Source of the DNA: Jatrophihabitans telluris | GTDB taxonomy: Bacteria > Actinomycetota > Actinomycetes > Mycobacteriales > Jatrophihabitantaceae | Assembly: GCF_023516435.1 (NCBI RefSeq) | Contig: NZ_CP097332.1 | Location: 2,418,001-2,482,000 of the forward strand | Direction: 5' to 3' | DNA: 64,000 nt | Part shown: in pieces, positions 53,657 to 63,156 of the stretch | Position numbering within the stretch: the stretch's first letter is position 1 | Layout: every line of letters starts with the position of its first letter | Position numbers and translations under genes: made by a program | The notes under the pieces: model-generated | Told to the model about the DNA's origin: nothing | Seen by the model: the letters and a program-made list of their open reading frames with translations, nothing else | Databases searched by the model: none

Positions 53657-54457
53657 GTGAGTTCCGCAGAACTGAGTGCGGCGGATTTTCAGGCCATCCT
53701 GAATCTTCTCGGCGCTGCCCACGAGACCACGGGTCCGGCAGAGTTTGCCCAGGTTCTCATGGCCGGCCTGTCGAGCGTCGTGCCGTGCGATCTCATCAGT
53801 TACAACGAGATCGATCTAGTCGGTGGCGCGACCCAGACGTACTTCGAACCGGCCTTGGTGCCACGTCCGCAGCTCGAAGAGGCCTTCGCTCATTTCATCG
53901 ACCAGCATCCCCTCGTGCGTAATTATGCCGAGACCCGCGACCCCCGGCCCCTGCGCATGTCCGACTTCATCTGCCTGTCCGAGCTGCGTCGACTCGATCT
54001 CTATCACGAGGTCTTCCTGCCCCTGGAGACGAACCACCAGCTCGCGTTCTCCCTTGCGATCGAGGGCAATCAGGTTATCGGCATCGGGTTGAACCGCCGC
54101 AGCGCGGACTTCTCCGCGCGCGATGTCGCGGCCATGTCCGTGCTCCAACCGCACCTGACGGCGGCCTCTCACCACGCGATACTGCGCGGTCGCTGGCAGG
54201 CACAAGAGGACCAGGGTGCGCAGGTGACGGCAATGCTGGGCGCGCTGACCGGCAGAGAACGAGAAGTCGCCTTGCTGATCGCCGAAGGGTGCAGCAACCG
54301 AACCGTCGCCCGGTCGCTGGGAATCTCCGACCGGACCGCGGAGAACCATGTGGCCAACCTGCTGAGGAAACTTGGGCTTTCCTCACGGACCGAACTTGCG
54401 GCACGCCTCAGCCTCCGGGTGGCCAGCCAGGACGACAACCGCACGCCAACCCGATAG
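53657..54457 (+). CDS. LuxR-family transcriptional regulator
   Basis: The 266-residue regulator has an N-terminal sensor-like domain (GLSSVVPCDLISYNEIDLVGG) and a C-terminal LuxR HTH: LTGREREVALLIAEGCSNRTVARSLGISDRTAENHVANLLRKLGLSSRTELAARL. The GTG at 53657 is near where homology begins; an ATG at 53472 would add an unsupported Pro/Arg-rich region. The signal is unknown. Confidence 0.85.
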   Translation: MSSAELSAADFQAILNLLGAAHETTGPAEFAQVLMAGLSSVVPCDLISYNEIDLVGGATQTYFEPALVPRPQLEEAFAHFIDQHPLVRNYAETRDPRPLRMSDFICLSELRRLDLYHEVFLPLETNHQLAFSLAIEGNQVIGIGLNRRSADFSARDVAAMSVLQPHLTAASHHAILRGRWQAQEDQGAQVTAMLGALTGREREVALLIAEGCSNRTVARSLGISDRTAENHVANLLRKLGLSSRTELAARLSLRVASQDDNRTPTR

Positions 54458-54486
54458 GCCGGCCCGACCGACCGACCGCCCGACCG

Positions 54487-54516
54487 CCGCCTGACCGCTC
54501 GCCGCCTGACCGCTCG
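54487..54516. repeat. 15-bp direct duplication
   Basis: CCGCCTGACCGCTCG is present twice in tandem between the convergent LuxR-type and Lrp genes, following a run of GACC repeats (54470-54486). Confidence 0.75.
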
Positions 54517-54534
54517 ACGCCGGGGGCCCAGCGT

Positions 54535-55050
54535 TCACCGATAGGCGGGGGCCCGGGGCTCTCTTGCGGAGATGAGGGTGCCGAGCAGCGGCATGCTGCG
54601 TGGGGCAATCAGGGTCGACAGGACGACCACGCTCGTGGAGCGGACGATGACCCCGGTGCGGTTGATGGCGAGCAGCGCGTCCTGCAGATCCAGGTGGGAC
54701 GAGGCGCCGACCTTGCACAGAACGTCGGCGTCGCCGGTGGTCACGTACGCCTCGAGCACGTTGGGCAGCGAACTGAGTTCCGCTAGGACGTCGTCGAGCG
54801 CTCCCTGGGCGATCTCCAACGTGACGAAGGCCTGGACGGGGTATCCGGCTGCGGTGACGTCGATCTCCGGTCCCCACCCCGCGATCACTCCGGACTCCTC
54901 CAGCCGACGCAGCCGGCTCTGCACGGTGGCGCGGGCGACCTTGACCAGCCGCGAGAGCTCGAGGTCGCCCACCCGGGGGTTGGCACGCAACGCCCCTAGG
55001 AGGGCGAGATCCAGATGATCCGGTTGGTACGCGCCGGTGTGGGACGTCAT
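54535..55050 (-). CDS. Lrp/AsnC-family regulator of the homogentisate operon
   Basis: The 171-residue protein has an N-terminal HTH (LDLALLGALRANPRVGDLELSRLVKVARATVQSRLRRLEESGVI) and a C-terminal RAM ligand domain (PVQAFVTLEIAQGALDDVLAELSSLPNVLEAYVTTGDADVLCKV). It is divergent from hppD with a dyad between them, so it likely controls tyrosine breakdown in response to an amino acid or keto acid. Confidence 0.9.
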   Translation of the reverse strand: MTSHTGAYQPDHLDLALLGALRANPRVGDLELSRLVKVARATVQSRLRRLEESGVIAGWGPEIDVTAAGYPVQAFVTLEIAQGALDDVLAELSSLPNVLEAYVTTGDADVLCKVGASSHLDLQDALLAINRTGVIVRSTSVVVLSTLIAPRSMPLLGTLISAREPRAPAYR

Positions 55051-55063
55051 GGGTCAAAGGTAG

Positions 55064-56413
<1,350 letters not shown>

Positions 56414-56473
56414 CCCACCCGCCGGCCCCCCGCCGATGGACACCGGCACTCTTCGGCTCCTTGGAGATTTGAG

Positions 56474-57676
56474 ATGGCTCACTACCAACGGTTCGGAAGC
56501 GTCCCCGCCAAGCGTCACACCCAACATCGCGACGCGGACGGCAACCTGTACTACGAGGAGCTGATGGGCGAGGAGGGGTTCTCCTCGGACTCATCCCTGC
56601 TCTATCACCGCCACGTCCCGTCGGCCATCGTCGATGCGCGCACCTGGGACCTGCCCGACCACAGCACGGTGCCGAATCAGCCTCTGAAGCCGCTGCATCT
56701 GCGCTTGCACGAGCTGTTCACCGAGCCGGCTGGAACCGTCGTCGACGCGGTCCGGGGACGAAGGCTGGTGCTGGGGAACGCAGATGTGCGGATCAGCTAT
56801 GTCGTCGCGGACCAGCCATCACCGCTGTACCGTAACGCCACGGGCGACGAATGCGTCTTCGTCGAAGCCGGAAGCGGCGTGGTCGAAACGGTGTTCGGTG
56901 ACCTCACCGTCGGCGCCGGCGACTACGTCATCCTGCCGAGAGCGACCACGCACCGGTGGCTGCCCGCCGGGGACGAGCGCCTGCGCCTCTACATCATCGA
57001 GGCGAACAGTCACATCGCGCCGCCCAAGCGCTACCTGTCGCGCTACGGTCAGTTGCTCGAGCACGCACCGTACTGCGAGCGTGACCTTCGGGTACCGAGC
57101 GAGCCGCACACCAGCGACGGCGAGGACGTCGAGGTGTACATCAAGCACCGCGGCACCGGACCGATGGGGCTGGCCGGTTCGGTCCACGTCGTCCCCCGGC
57201 ATCCCTTCGATGTCGTCGGATGGGACGGCTGCCTGTATCCCTACGTGTTCAACGTGGCCGACTTCGAACCGATCACGGGACGGATTCACCAACCCCCACC
57301 GGTGCATCAGGTCTTCGAGGGCAACAACTTCGTGGTGTGCAACTTCGTGCCGCGCAAGGTCGACTATCACCCGCTCTCAGTGCCGGTGCCCTACTACCAC
57401 TCCAACGTCGACAGCGACGAGGTCATGTTCTATGTCGCCGGCGACTACGAGGCGCGTAAGGGATCCGGGATCGGTATCGGCTCGATCTCCTTGCACCCCG
57501 GTGGCCACTCGCACGGTCCGCAGCCCAGCGCCATCGAGGCCAGTCTCGGTGCCGAGCGTTTCGACGAACTCGCGGTCATGGTCGACACCTTCCGTCCGCT
57601 GGAGCTCGGCGAGGCGGGACGGGCCGCCGATGACCCCAGCTACGCCTGGTCCTGGTCCGGGCGAGGACCTTCGTGA
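56474..57676 (+). CDS. hmgA: Homogentisate 1,2-dioxygenase
   Basis: The enzyme opens the ring of homogentisate to maleylacetoacetate. The 400-residue cupin protein shows LRLHELFTEPAG, VYIKHRGTGPMGLAGSVHVVPRHPFDVVGWDG, HQVFEGNNFVVCNFVPRKVDYHPLSVPVPYYHSNVDSDEVMFYV and HPGGHSHGPQP, covering the iron His/Glu set. Gap to hppD is 60 bp. Its stop overlaps the next gene's GTG. Confidence 0.93.
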   Translation: MAHYQRFGSVPAKRHTQHRDADGNLYYEELMGEEGFSSDSSLLYHRHVPSAIVDARTWDLPDHSTVPNQPLKPLHLRLHELFTEPAGTVVDAVRGRRLVLGNADVRISYVVADQPSPLYRNATGDECVFVEAGSGVVETVFGDLTVGAGDYVILPRATTHRWLPAGDERLRLYIIEANSHIAPPKRYLSRYGQLLEHAPYCERDLRVPSEPHTSDGEDVEVYIKHRGTGPMGLAGSVHVVPRHPFDVVGWDGCLYPYVFNVADFEPITGRIHQPPPVHQVFEGNNFVVCNFVPRKVDYHPLSVPVPYYHSNVDSDEVMFYVAGDYEARKGSGIGIGSISLHPGGHSHGPQPSAIEASLGAERFDELAVMVDTFRPLELGEAGRAADDPSYAWSWSGRGPS

Positions 57677-58584
57677 TCCGCCCGCCTACCGCTGACCATC
57701 CGGGACGATCGCGGATGGTGCTTTTTCGCGGGCTGCTCGACGACGCCGCGATCTTTCCGCCCGGCAACGCGCCGATGTCGACCGCTGTCCGATCCCACCT
57801 GGCCTGGCAGGCCTCGACCTGGTCAGCCGTGCTCGGGCCGTTGATCTGCCCGGACACCCGCTGGGACGAGCTGCTCGCCGATCTGCCCGACGGCGGCCGT
57901 CTGGCGATCTCAATGACCCTGCCCGGTGGCGTCGGCTCGCTGCCCGACGCGCTCGAGCGAGCGGCGACCGAGACCCGAACCACGCTGCTGTCATTGGAGA
58001 TTCCGTCTCCGGCCGAGGGTCTCGGCCGGCTTCTCGAACTGGTGACCGAGCACGTCCCCGCCGACACTCGCACCTACGTCGAGTTGCCGTGGCCCGATGT
58101 CGGCCGATCCAGTATCGATACGCTGGCGAGGGCCGGAGTGCGGCTCAAGCTGCGTACGGGCGGAACCGACGCAGCGGCCTTCCCGGACGAGCGCCGGCTG
58201 GCCACGGCGATCCAGGCCAGCGTCGCGGCCGGTGTGCCGTTCAAGCTGACGGCCGGTCTGCACGATCCGATTCGCCATCGCGATCCGCACACCGGTTTCG
58301 AGCACCACGGCTACCTCAACGTGATCTGGGCGACCGCACAAGCCGTGAGCGGGCACGACCTGGCGCACATCACAGCCGCCCTCGCGGAGCGTAATCCGAG
58401 CAGGGTCGCCGAGGCGGTCGCCGGAATCGACGTCTCGACGGCCACACGTGCTCGCCAGCAGTTCCGAAGCTTCGGAACCTGCAGCATCGCCGATCCCGTA
58501 ACAGGTCTGCGCGATCTTGGTCTGCTCGATCTTGGTCTGCTCGATCTTGGTCTGATAAAGGAGGATCAGTGGCCGATCGGGTGA
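57673..58584 (+). CDS. Unknown conserved-looking protein in the homogentisate operon
   Basis: The 303-residue cytoplasmic protein belongs to no family I recognise. The opening FRGLLDDAAIFPPGNAPM, the central VRLKLRTGGTDAAAFPDERRLATAIQASVAAGVPFKLTAGLHDPIRHRDPHTGFEHHGYLNVIWA and the alternating beta/alpha pattern suggest a TIM-barrel-like fold. It is translationally coupled to hmgA (GTGA overlap) and overlaps fahA. No GST-type maleylacetoacetate isomerase is visible, so it may fill that step or another helper role (inference). Its C-terminus is extended by an in-frame 15-bp repeat. Confidence 0.8.
   Translation: MIRPPTADHPGRSRMVLFRGLLDDAAIFPPGNAPMSTAVRSHLAWQASTWSAVLGPLICPDTRWDELLADLPDGGRLAISMTLPGGVGSLPDALERAATETRTTLLSLEIPSPAEGLGRLLELVTEHVPADTRTYVELPWPDVGRSSIDTLARAGVRLKLRTGGTDAAAFPDERRLATAIQASVAAGVPFKLTAGLHDPIRHRDPHTGFEHHGYLNVIWATAQAVSGHDLAHITAALAERNPSRVAEAVAGIDVSTATRARQQFRSFGTCSIADPVTGLRDLGLLDLGLLDLGLIKEDQWPIG
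58513..58557 (+). repeat. In-frame 15-bp tandem repeat in a gene tail
   Basis: GATCTTGGTCTGCTC is present three times (58513, 58528, 58543; the last ends CTGATA). It encodes DLGLL repeats at the C-terminus of the unknown homogentisate-operon protein, just before fahA. Confidence 0.85.
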
Positions 58585-59816
58585 CCACGCCGCCGGCCGC
58601 CGCGAGTTGGCTCGCCATCCCCCCTGGGCATCCGTTCGGCCTGGCCACGTTGCCGTACGGGGTGTTCCACACCGCCGCACTCCCGACGGCCCGAGTCGGC
58701 GTTGCCATCGGAGAGTTCGTGCTCGACCTGAACGCCGCGATGAACGAACTCGCCCCTGACCTGGCCGGCCTCGTCGCCGTCGGGTCACTCGATGTGCTGC
58801 TTGCGGCAGGTCCATCGGCCTGGCAACGGGTACGGGAATCGATCACAACCTGGCTGAGCGAGCCGAGCTACCGCTCCCGCGTTTTGCCGCACCTGATACC
58901 CGTCGACGACGTCCTCATGCACGTGCCCTTCACCGTCGCCGACTACGTCGACTTCTACGCCTCTGAACAGCACGCTACCAATCTCGGACGGATGTTCCGG
59001 CCGGACCAGGAACCCCTGACGTCGAACTGGAGACACCTCCCGATCGGCTACCACGGCCGCTCCGGGACGATCGTCGCCTCGGGTAGGGACATCGTTCGTC
59101 CGTCGGGCCAGCGGCGAACTCCGACCGGCGAAATAGTCTTCGGACCCTCGACTCGCCTGGACATCGAGGCCGAAATCGGTTTCGTCGTAGGCACATCCTC
59201 GACCCTGGGCGAACCCGTCGGGCTCGAGGACTTCTCGCGCCACGTCTTCGGTGTCTGCCTGGTCAACGACTGGTCCGCGCGAGACATCCAAGCCTGGGAG
59301 TATGTGCCGCTCGGCCCCTTTCTCGGCAAGTCGTTCGCCACCTCGATCTCACCCTGGATCGTCCCGCTCGCCGCGCTGGGCGACGCCCGGGTGGGACCGC
59401 CCGACCGGAGCGTGCCGCTGCTCGGCTACCTCGATGACGCCGAGGCCGAGCCGTGGGGCCTCGACATCCGGTTGGAGGTGCGTCTCAACGGCTGGCTGGT
59501 CTCCAGTCCGCCATTCGCGGGAATGTACTGGACCGGCGCGCAGATGCTCGCGCACCTGACGGCCAACGGGGCCTCGCTGCGAACCGGTGACCTCTACGCC
59601 TCCGGCACGATCAGCGGTGAACGAGCCGACCAGCGTGGTTCGTTGATCGAACTGTCCTGGGGCGGCAGCGAACCGCTGTCTTTACCGGACGGATCGACGC
59701 GCACCTTTCTCGAGGACGGCGACGAGGTCGTCATCACCGCCACCGCACCTGGACCCGGGGATTCGGTGATCGGCTTCGGTGAGGTTCGCGGACGGATCGT
59801 CGCGCGAGACCGGTAA
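58569..59816 (+). CDS. fahA: Fumarylacetoacetase
   Basis: The enzyme hydrolyses fumarylacetoacetate to fumarate and acetoacetate, ending tyrosine breakdown. The 415-residue protein has VPFTVADYVDFYASEQHATNLGRMFRP near 115 with metal and catalytic His, LPIGYHGRSGTIVASG, DIEAEIGFVVG, NDWSARDIQAWEYVPLGPFLGKSFATSISPWIV and ERADQRGSLIELSWGG. The GTG at 58569 follows a perfect AAAGGAGG and overlaps the unknown gene by 16 bases. Confidence 0.95.
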   Translation: MADRVTTPPAAASWLAIPPGHPFGLATLPYGVFHTAALPTARVGVAIGEFVLDLNAAMNELAPDLAGLVAVGSLDVLLAAGPSAWQRVRESITTWLSEPSYRSRVLPHLIPVDDVLMHVPFTVADYVDFYASEQHATNLGRMFRPDQEPLTSNWRHLPIGYHGRSGTIVASGRDIVRPSGQRRTPTGEIVFGPSTRLDIEAEIGFVVGTSSTLGEPVGLEDFSRHVFGVCLVNDWSARDIQAWEYVPLGPFLGKSFATSISPWIVPLAALGDARVGPPDRSVPLLGYLDDAEAEPWGLDIRLEVRLNGWLVSSPPFAGMYWTGAQMLAHLTANGASLRTGDLYASGTISGERADQRGSLIELSWGGSEPLSLPDGSTRTFLEDGDEVVITATAPGPGDSVIGFGEVRGRIVARDR

Positions 59817-59830
59817 GAGCGGACGCCGCT

Positions 59831-59880
59831 CAGTTCGGCCCAGTCCGGCCCAGTCCGGCTCAGTCCGGCTCAGTCCGGCT
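59831..59880 (-). repeat. 10-bp tandem repeat on the stop of the LysR gene
   Basis: Five 10-bp units of CAGTCCGGCT type (first CAGTTCGGCC) run from 59831 to 59880. The stop codon of the LysR gene (59870-59872) lies inside. With a 10-base period, later TGA copies fall in other frames. Confidence 0.85.
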
Positions 59881-60790
59881 CAGGTGCCGCCCGACGCACC
59901 GCGCTGACCGCTCGAACAGCCGCGATGGCTGCGGCGATTCGTGGGGACAGGTGTTCCCCATCCCGAACGATCAGGACACTGTGGCGCACGGTGTCCAGGT
60001 TGGACATCGGGATCCGCGCTATCCGCAGCTTCGAATCGGCGGGCGTGAACTCCGGAGCAATCGTGATTCCCCACCCGATGCCTACCAGCCCGATAGCGGT
60101 CCCGACGTCGTTCACGGTCGCCGCTACCTGCGGCTCGAATCCGGCCATCGCGCACAGCGTCGTCGTGAGCTGGCCGAGTGGGCTGGACGGAAGCATGATC
60201 CAGGCCTCGTCGACCAGGTCTGCGGCCGAACACAGCTCCAGATCGGCCAGGGGGTGACTCGACGGCACGCACAGGCGCAACGGATCATGGCTGAGTACCC
60301 ACTCCCGCAAGCCCTCGGTGTGGCGGCCTCGGGCCACGCCGAACCGGGAGATGATCGCCATGTCCAGCATTCCTCGGCTGACCTCTCCCGCCCCGGTCGA
60401 ATCGGTCGTCGCCACCAGCCGGATCTCGATGCGAGGAAAGCGCCGGCGAACCTCCGTCAGCGCCTTGCTCATGATCCGGGGGCCTTCGCCGAAGGGCACG
60501 CCCACCCGCAGCAGACCGCTGACCTCCAGGTCGTCACCGGCAAGCGTTGCCTCGGCGGCCCGCAGCTCAACCAGGATCCGCTCCGTGTGCTCGACCAGAG
60601 TGATGCCGGCGGGCGTGAGGGTGATGCGGTTTCCGACGCGGTCCACCAGCGCGGCGCCGGCCTCGCTCTCGAGCGCCGACAGCTGCTGGGATACGGCTGA
60701 TCGGGTGTAACGCAGCTCCCGCGCGGCCGCTGCGATCGAGCCTTCGGCGGCCACCGCGCGGAGCATGATCAGTTTCCGAACATCGAGCAT
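59870..60790 (-). CDS. LysR-type transcriptional regulator
   Basis: This 306-residue regulator has the N-terminal winged HTH (LDVRKLIMLRAVAAEGSIAAAARELRYTRSAVSQQLSALESEAGAALVDRVGNRITLTPAG) and a substrate-binding-like effector domain (VSGLLRVGVPFGEGPRIMSKALTEVRRRFPRIEIRL). It is divergent from the EPTP/transport operon, 84 bp away, and is its likely regulator. The effector is unknown. Confidence 0.92.
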   Translation of the reverse strand: MLDVRKLIMLRAVAAEGSIAAAARELRYTRSAVSQQLSALESEAGAALVDRVGNRITLTPAGITLVEHTERILVELRAAEATLAGDDLEVSGLLRVGVPFGEGPRIMSKALTEVRRRFPRIEIRLVATTDSTGAGEVSRGMLDMAIISRFGVARGRHTEGLREWVLSHDPLRLCVPSSHPLADLELCSAADLVDEAWIMLPSSPLGQLTTTLCAMAGFEPQVAATVNDVGTAIGLVGIGWGITIAPEFTPADSKLRIARIPMSNLDTVRHSVLIVRDGEHLSPRIAAAIAAVRAVSAVRRAAPEPD

Positions 60791-60874
60791 GTGTCACATC
60801 CATTAACGCCTGGGGTCAGAGATAGTAACTCCTGGTTACTTGTTTTGGCTACGCTTCGACGCTGTAGTAGGCCC

Positions 60875-61969
60875 ATGGCTCTGACGCTCACCGAACTCCA
60901 GCGCATCCCGACTTCGGGAGCGCGCGCGGTGATGCCGTTCTGCGTCGGCGGCTTGCAGCTGCTCGCGATCCCCCAGTTCGCGACCGACGTCCCGCACGGC
61001 AAGCCAGGCATGCATGGCGGCGACAGCGCGACCAACCTCCTGCTGCTCCAGCGGGTCGATGACCGGTTCGTGCCGTGGTCCGAGCTGCCGGCGCCCGGTG
61101 GAGAGGACGCCGAGTTCTTCACGATCGGCGACCAGGCCTTTCTGGCGGTGGCCAGCATCCGCACCGGCGCCGGCCCGTACACCTTCGCCACCGAGTCGCA
61201 CATCTACCGCTGGAGCGGGGAGGGATTCGAGCTGTTCCAGACGGTGCCTGCCTTCGCGGCCAGGCAGTGGAAGTACTGGACCGTGGCCGGGCGCCACTTC
61301 CTGGGCCTCGCCCAAGGCGTTCCGGCCCCGGGGCTGGAGGCGCACAATCTCGACTCCGTGGTGTACGAGTGGGACGGCGCGTCCTTCGTCGAGCACCAGC
61401 GGATCCCGTCCCGCTGGGCCTACAACTGGCACGCGTTCCGCGTCGAGGACGGCTTCTTCGTCGCCCACGCCGACCACCTGTCCGACAGCATGCTCTACCG
61501 CTGGGACGGCACGAGGCTGCAGCCGTATCAGTCGGTGGCCGCAAGCGGAGGTCGGGCTTTCGCAACGTTCGTCGATGGTGGCGCGACCCACCTGGTCGTG
61601 GCGTGCATAACCGGGACGAGCACCGTCCTGCGGTGGACCGGGCGGGAATTCATCACCGTCCAGGTCCTTGCCGGTGAAGGGGCCCGAGAGCTCGCGGTCC
61701 TGCGGCAGGGCAACGACATCCTGGTCGTCCGCATCAACTTCATCCTCGGCAACCCCTCGGACCCCCAGCCCGAACTGGACTCGGTGATCTACCGCTGGGA
61801 CGGTTCGCGGCTGCGTCCGGTCCTGACCTTCCCGACGTCGGGCGGCACGGATGTCGCCTGCCTCGTCGGCAGGCACCGCACGGAACTGATCGTCTCGAAC
61901 TCACTCGACCGTGACCTCCGCTTCTCCAGCAGCACCGTCCGGTACGCCCTCACAAGGACCGATGTCTGA
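60875..61969 (+). CDS. EPTP/EAR-repeat beta-propeller protein
   Basis: The 364-residue protein has about six to seven repeats of the EPTP (EAR) type, each with a pattern like YRWDG-x-x-(L/F)-x-x-(Y/F)-Q and a following hydrophobic strand, for example ESHIYRWSGEGFELFQTVPAF and SMLYRWDGTRLQPYQSVAASGG. Such propellers usually bind proteins or sugars. No signal peptide is visible at the ATG 60875. It shares an operon with the next two genes (TGATG overlap). Confidence 0.82.
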   Translation: MALTLTELQRIPTSGARAVMPFCVGGLQLLAIPQFATDVPHGKPGMHGGDSATNLLLLQRVDDRFVPWSELPAPGGEDAEFFTIGDQAFLAVASIRTGAGPYTFATESHIYRWSGEGFELFQTVPAFAARQWKYWTVAGRHFLGLAQGVPAPGLEAHNLDSVVYEWDGASFVEHQRIPSRWAYNWHAFRVEDGFFVAHADHLSDSMLYRWDGTRLQPYQSVAASGGRAFATFVDGGATHLVVACITGTSTVLRWTGREFITVQVLAGEGARELAVLRQGNDILVVRINFILGNPSDPQPELDSVIYRWDGSRLRPVLTFPTSGGTDVACLVGRHRTELIVSNSLDRDLRFSSSTVRYALTRTDV

Positions 61970-63156
61970 TGCCGCCGTTCGACAGCCCGGAACTCCTCGA
62001 CCTGTTCACCACCTACACCGCCGGGCCGGCAAGCATCGGCGCGCACTTCGCGCAGGTGGCGATGCGTTCGTGTGCCGACCAGCCGCTGATCGTGGCGACC
62101 GGCACGGACATCGCGTTCTTCGCCGGCAGCGGATCGTCCCCGGTAATCCAGCCATTTCGCCTGTCCACCCGTGGCTTCAAGGAACTGGCCGCCGTCTCGC
62201 ATCTCGGACCGGCACTGGCCACCCTCTCGGTCATGGCCCAGCAGGATCCGGACGGCAGCTGGCGCGCCGACGCCGCCCGGCTCCTGGACGCTTGCAAGGC
62301 CGCGCGCGCAGCCAACTCGATCGAGCTGTGGCGAGACCACATCCGGGTCACGGCCTTCCGCGGCCGGGAAGCGGCGATCGCGAGCATGGTCGACTACAGC
62401 TGTCGCGTCACCGAGCATCGGTTGAGTCAGGCCCTGGACCGCCCGGCCGCGTTCACCATGCACGCCGTGCGAGAGGAATACCTCGAAGGTCCCGCGCAGG
62501 ATCTGCCGGTGCCGTTCAGCCGGATCATGATCGCCACCTTCTTCCTCACCGGACTCGACCTGGCGCACCGGCTCATCAGCTGGTTCGACGGCCTCGATCT
62601 CGACTGGGAACGCGCGATGGTCATCGTCGCCGGCCGAGCCGGCCGCGCCACGGCCGGTGTCACCGAGGAATCAAACAGCGTTGCGGGGGTCATCCGCACG
62701 GCCGCCCGAAATCGACTGCGGCCCGCGCATCTGTACATCGCACCGCACGCGCCTGTCTTTCCCGCCTATGACGGCACGAACGGCTCAGCCGTCGCGGGCT
62801 TCGAGGACGGCTATCGCGCGCTGTGGGCCTCGCTCGACGCGACGTCGAAGCTGGGTGCCGACATGTTCGCCGGCTACCCGGAATTCGCTCCACGGTCCGG
62901 GGAACGGACCCCGCTGGGTGCTGGGTCCCGCAGCGTCGCGGAGAAGCCCGCGATCGCCGACGCCACCGACTGGCGGGCGATGACCACCCGGCTGCGCGTC
63001 GTCATGGAGGACTCCCGCCAGTTGCTGTCCGGCGCCGTGACCGACTACGCGAGCCAGCAGCTCATCGACAGCGGCAACGACCCCGCCGCCGTGACCGTTC
63101 CGGGTCTCGACGGCGAACCCTTCCCACCCATCAACGAGGAGTCCGGCAATGACTAA
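61969..63156 (+). CDS. Unknown protein in the EPTP/transport operon
   Basis: The 395-residue protein is not recognised. It is largely alpha-helical with no transmembrane segments and contains ATGTDIAFFAGSGSS near 44, FSRIMIATFFLTGLDLAHRLISWFDGLDLDWERAMVIVAGRAGRATAGVTEESNSV near 183 and a Glu-rich end. Position between the propeller gene and a Liv-type binding protein suggests one uptake or degradation function. Starts at ATG 61969 overlapping the previous stop. Confidence 0.78.
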   Translation: MPPFDSPELLDLFTTYTAGPASIGAHFAQVAMRSCADQPLIVATGTDIAFFAGSGSSPVIQPFRLSTRGFKELAAVSHLGPALATLSVMAQQDPDGSWRADAARLLDACKAARAANSIELWRDHIRVTAFRGREAAIASMVDYSCRVTEHRLSQALDRPAAFTMHAVREEYLEGPAQDLPVPFSRIMIATFFLTGLDLAHRLISWFDGLDLDWERAMVIVAGRAGRATAGVTEESNSVAGVIRTAARNRLRPAHLYIAPHAPVFPAYDGTNGSAVAGFEDGYRALWASLDATSKLGADMFAGYPEFAPRSGERTPLGAGSRSVAEKPAIADATDWRAMTTRLRVVMEDSRQLLSGAVTDYASQQLIDSGNDPAAVTVPGLDGEPFPPINEESGND

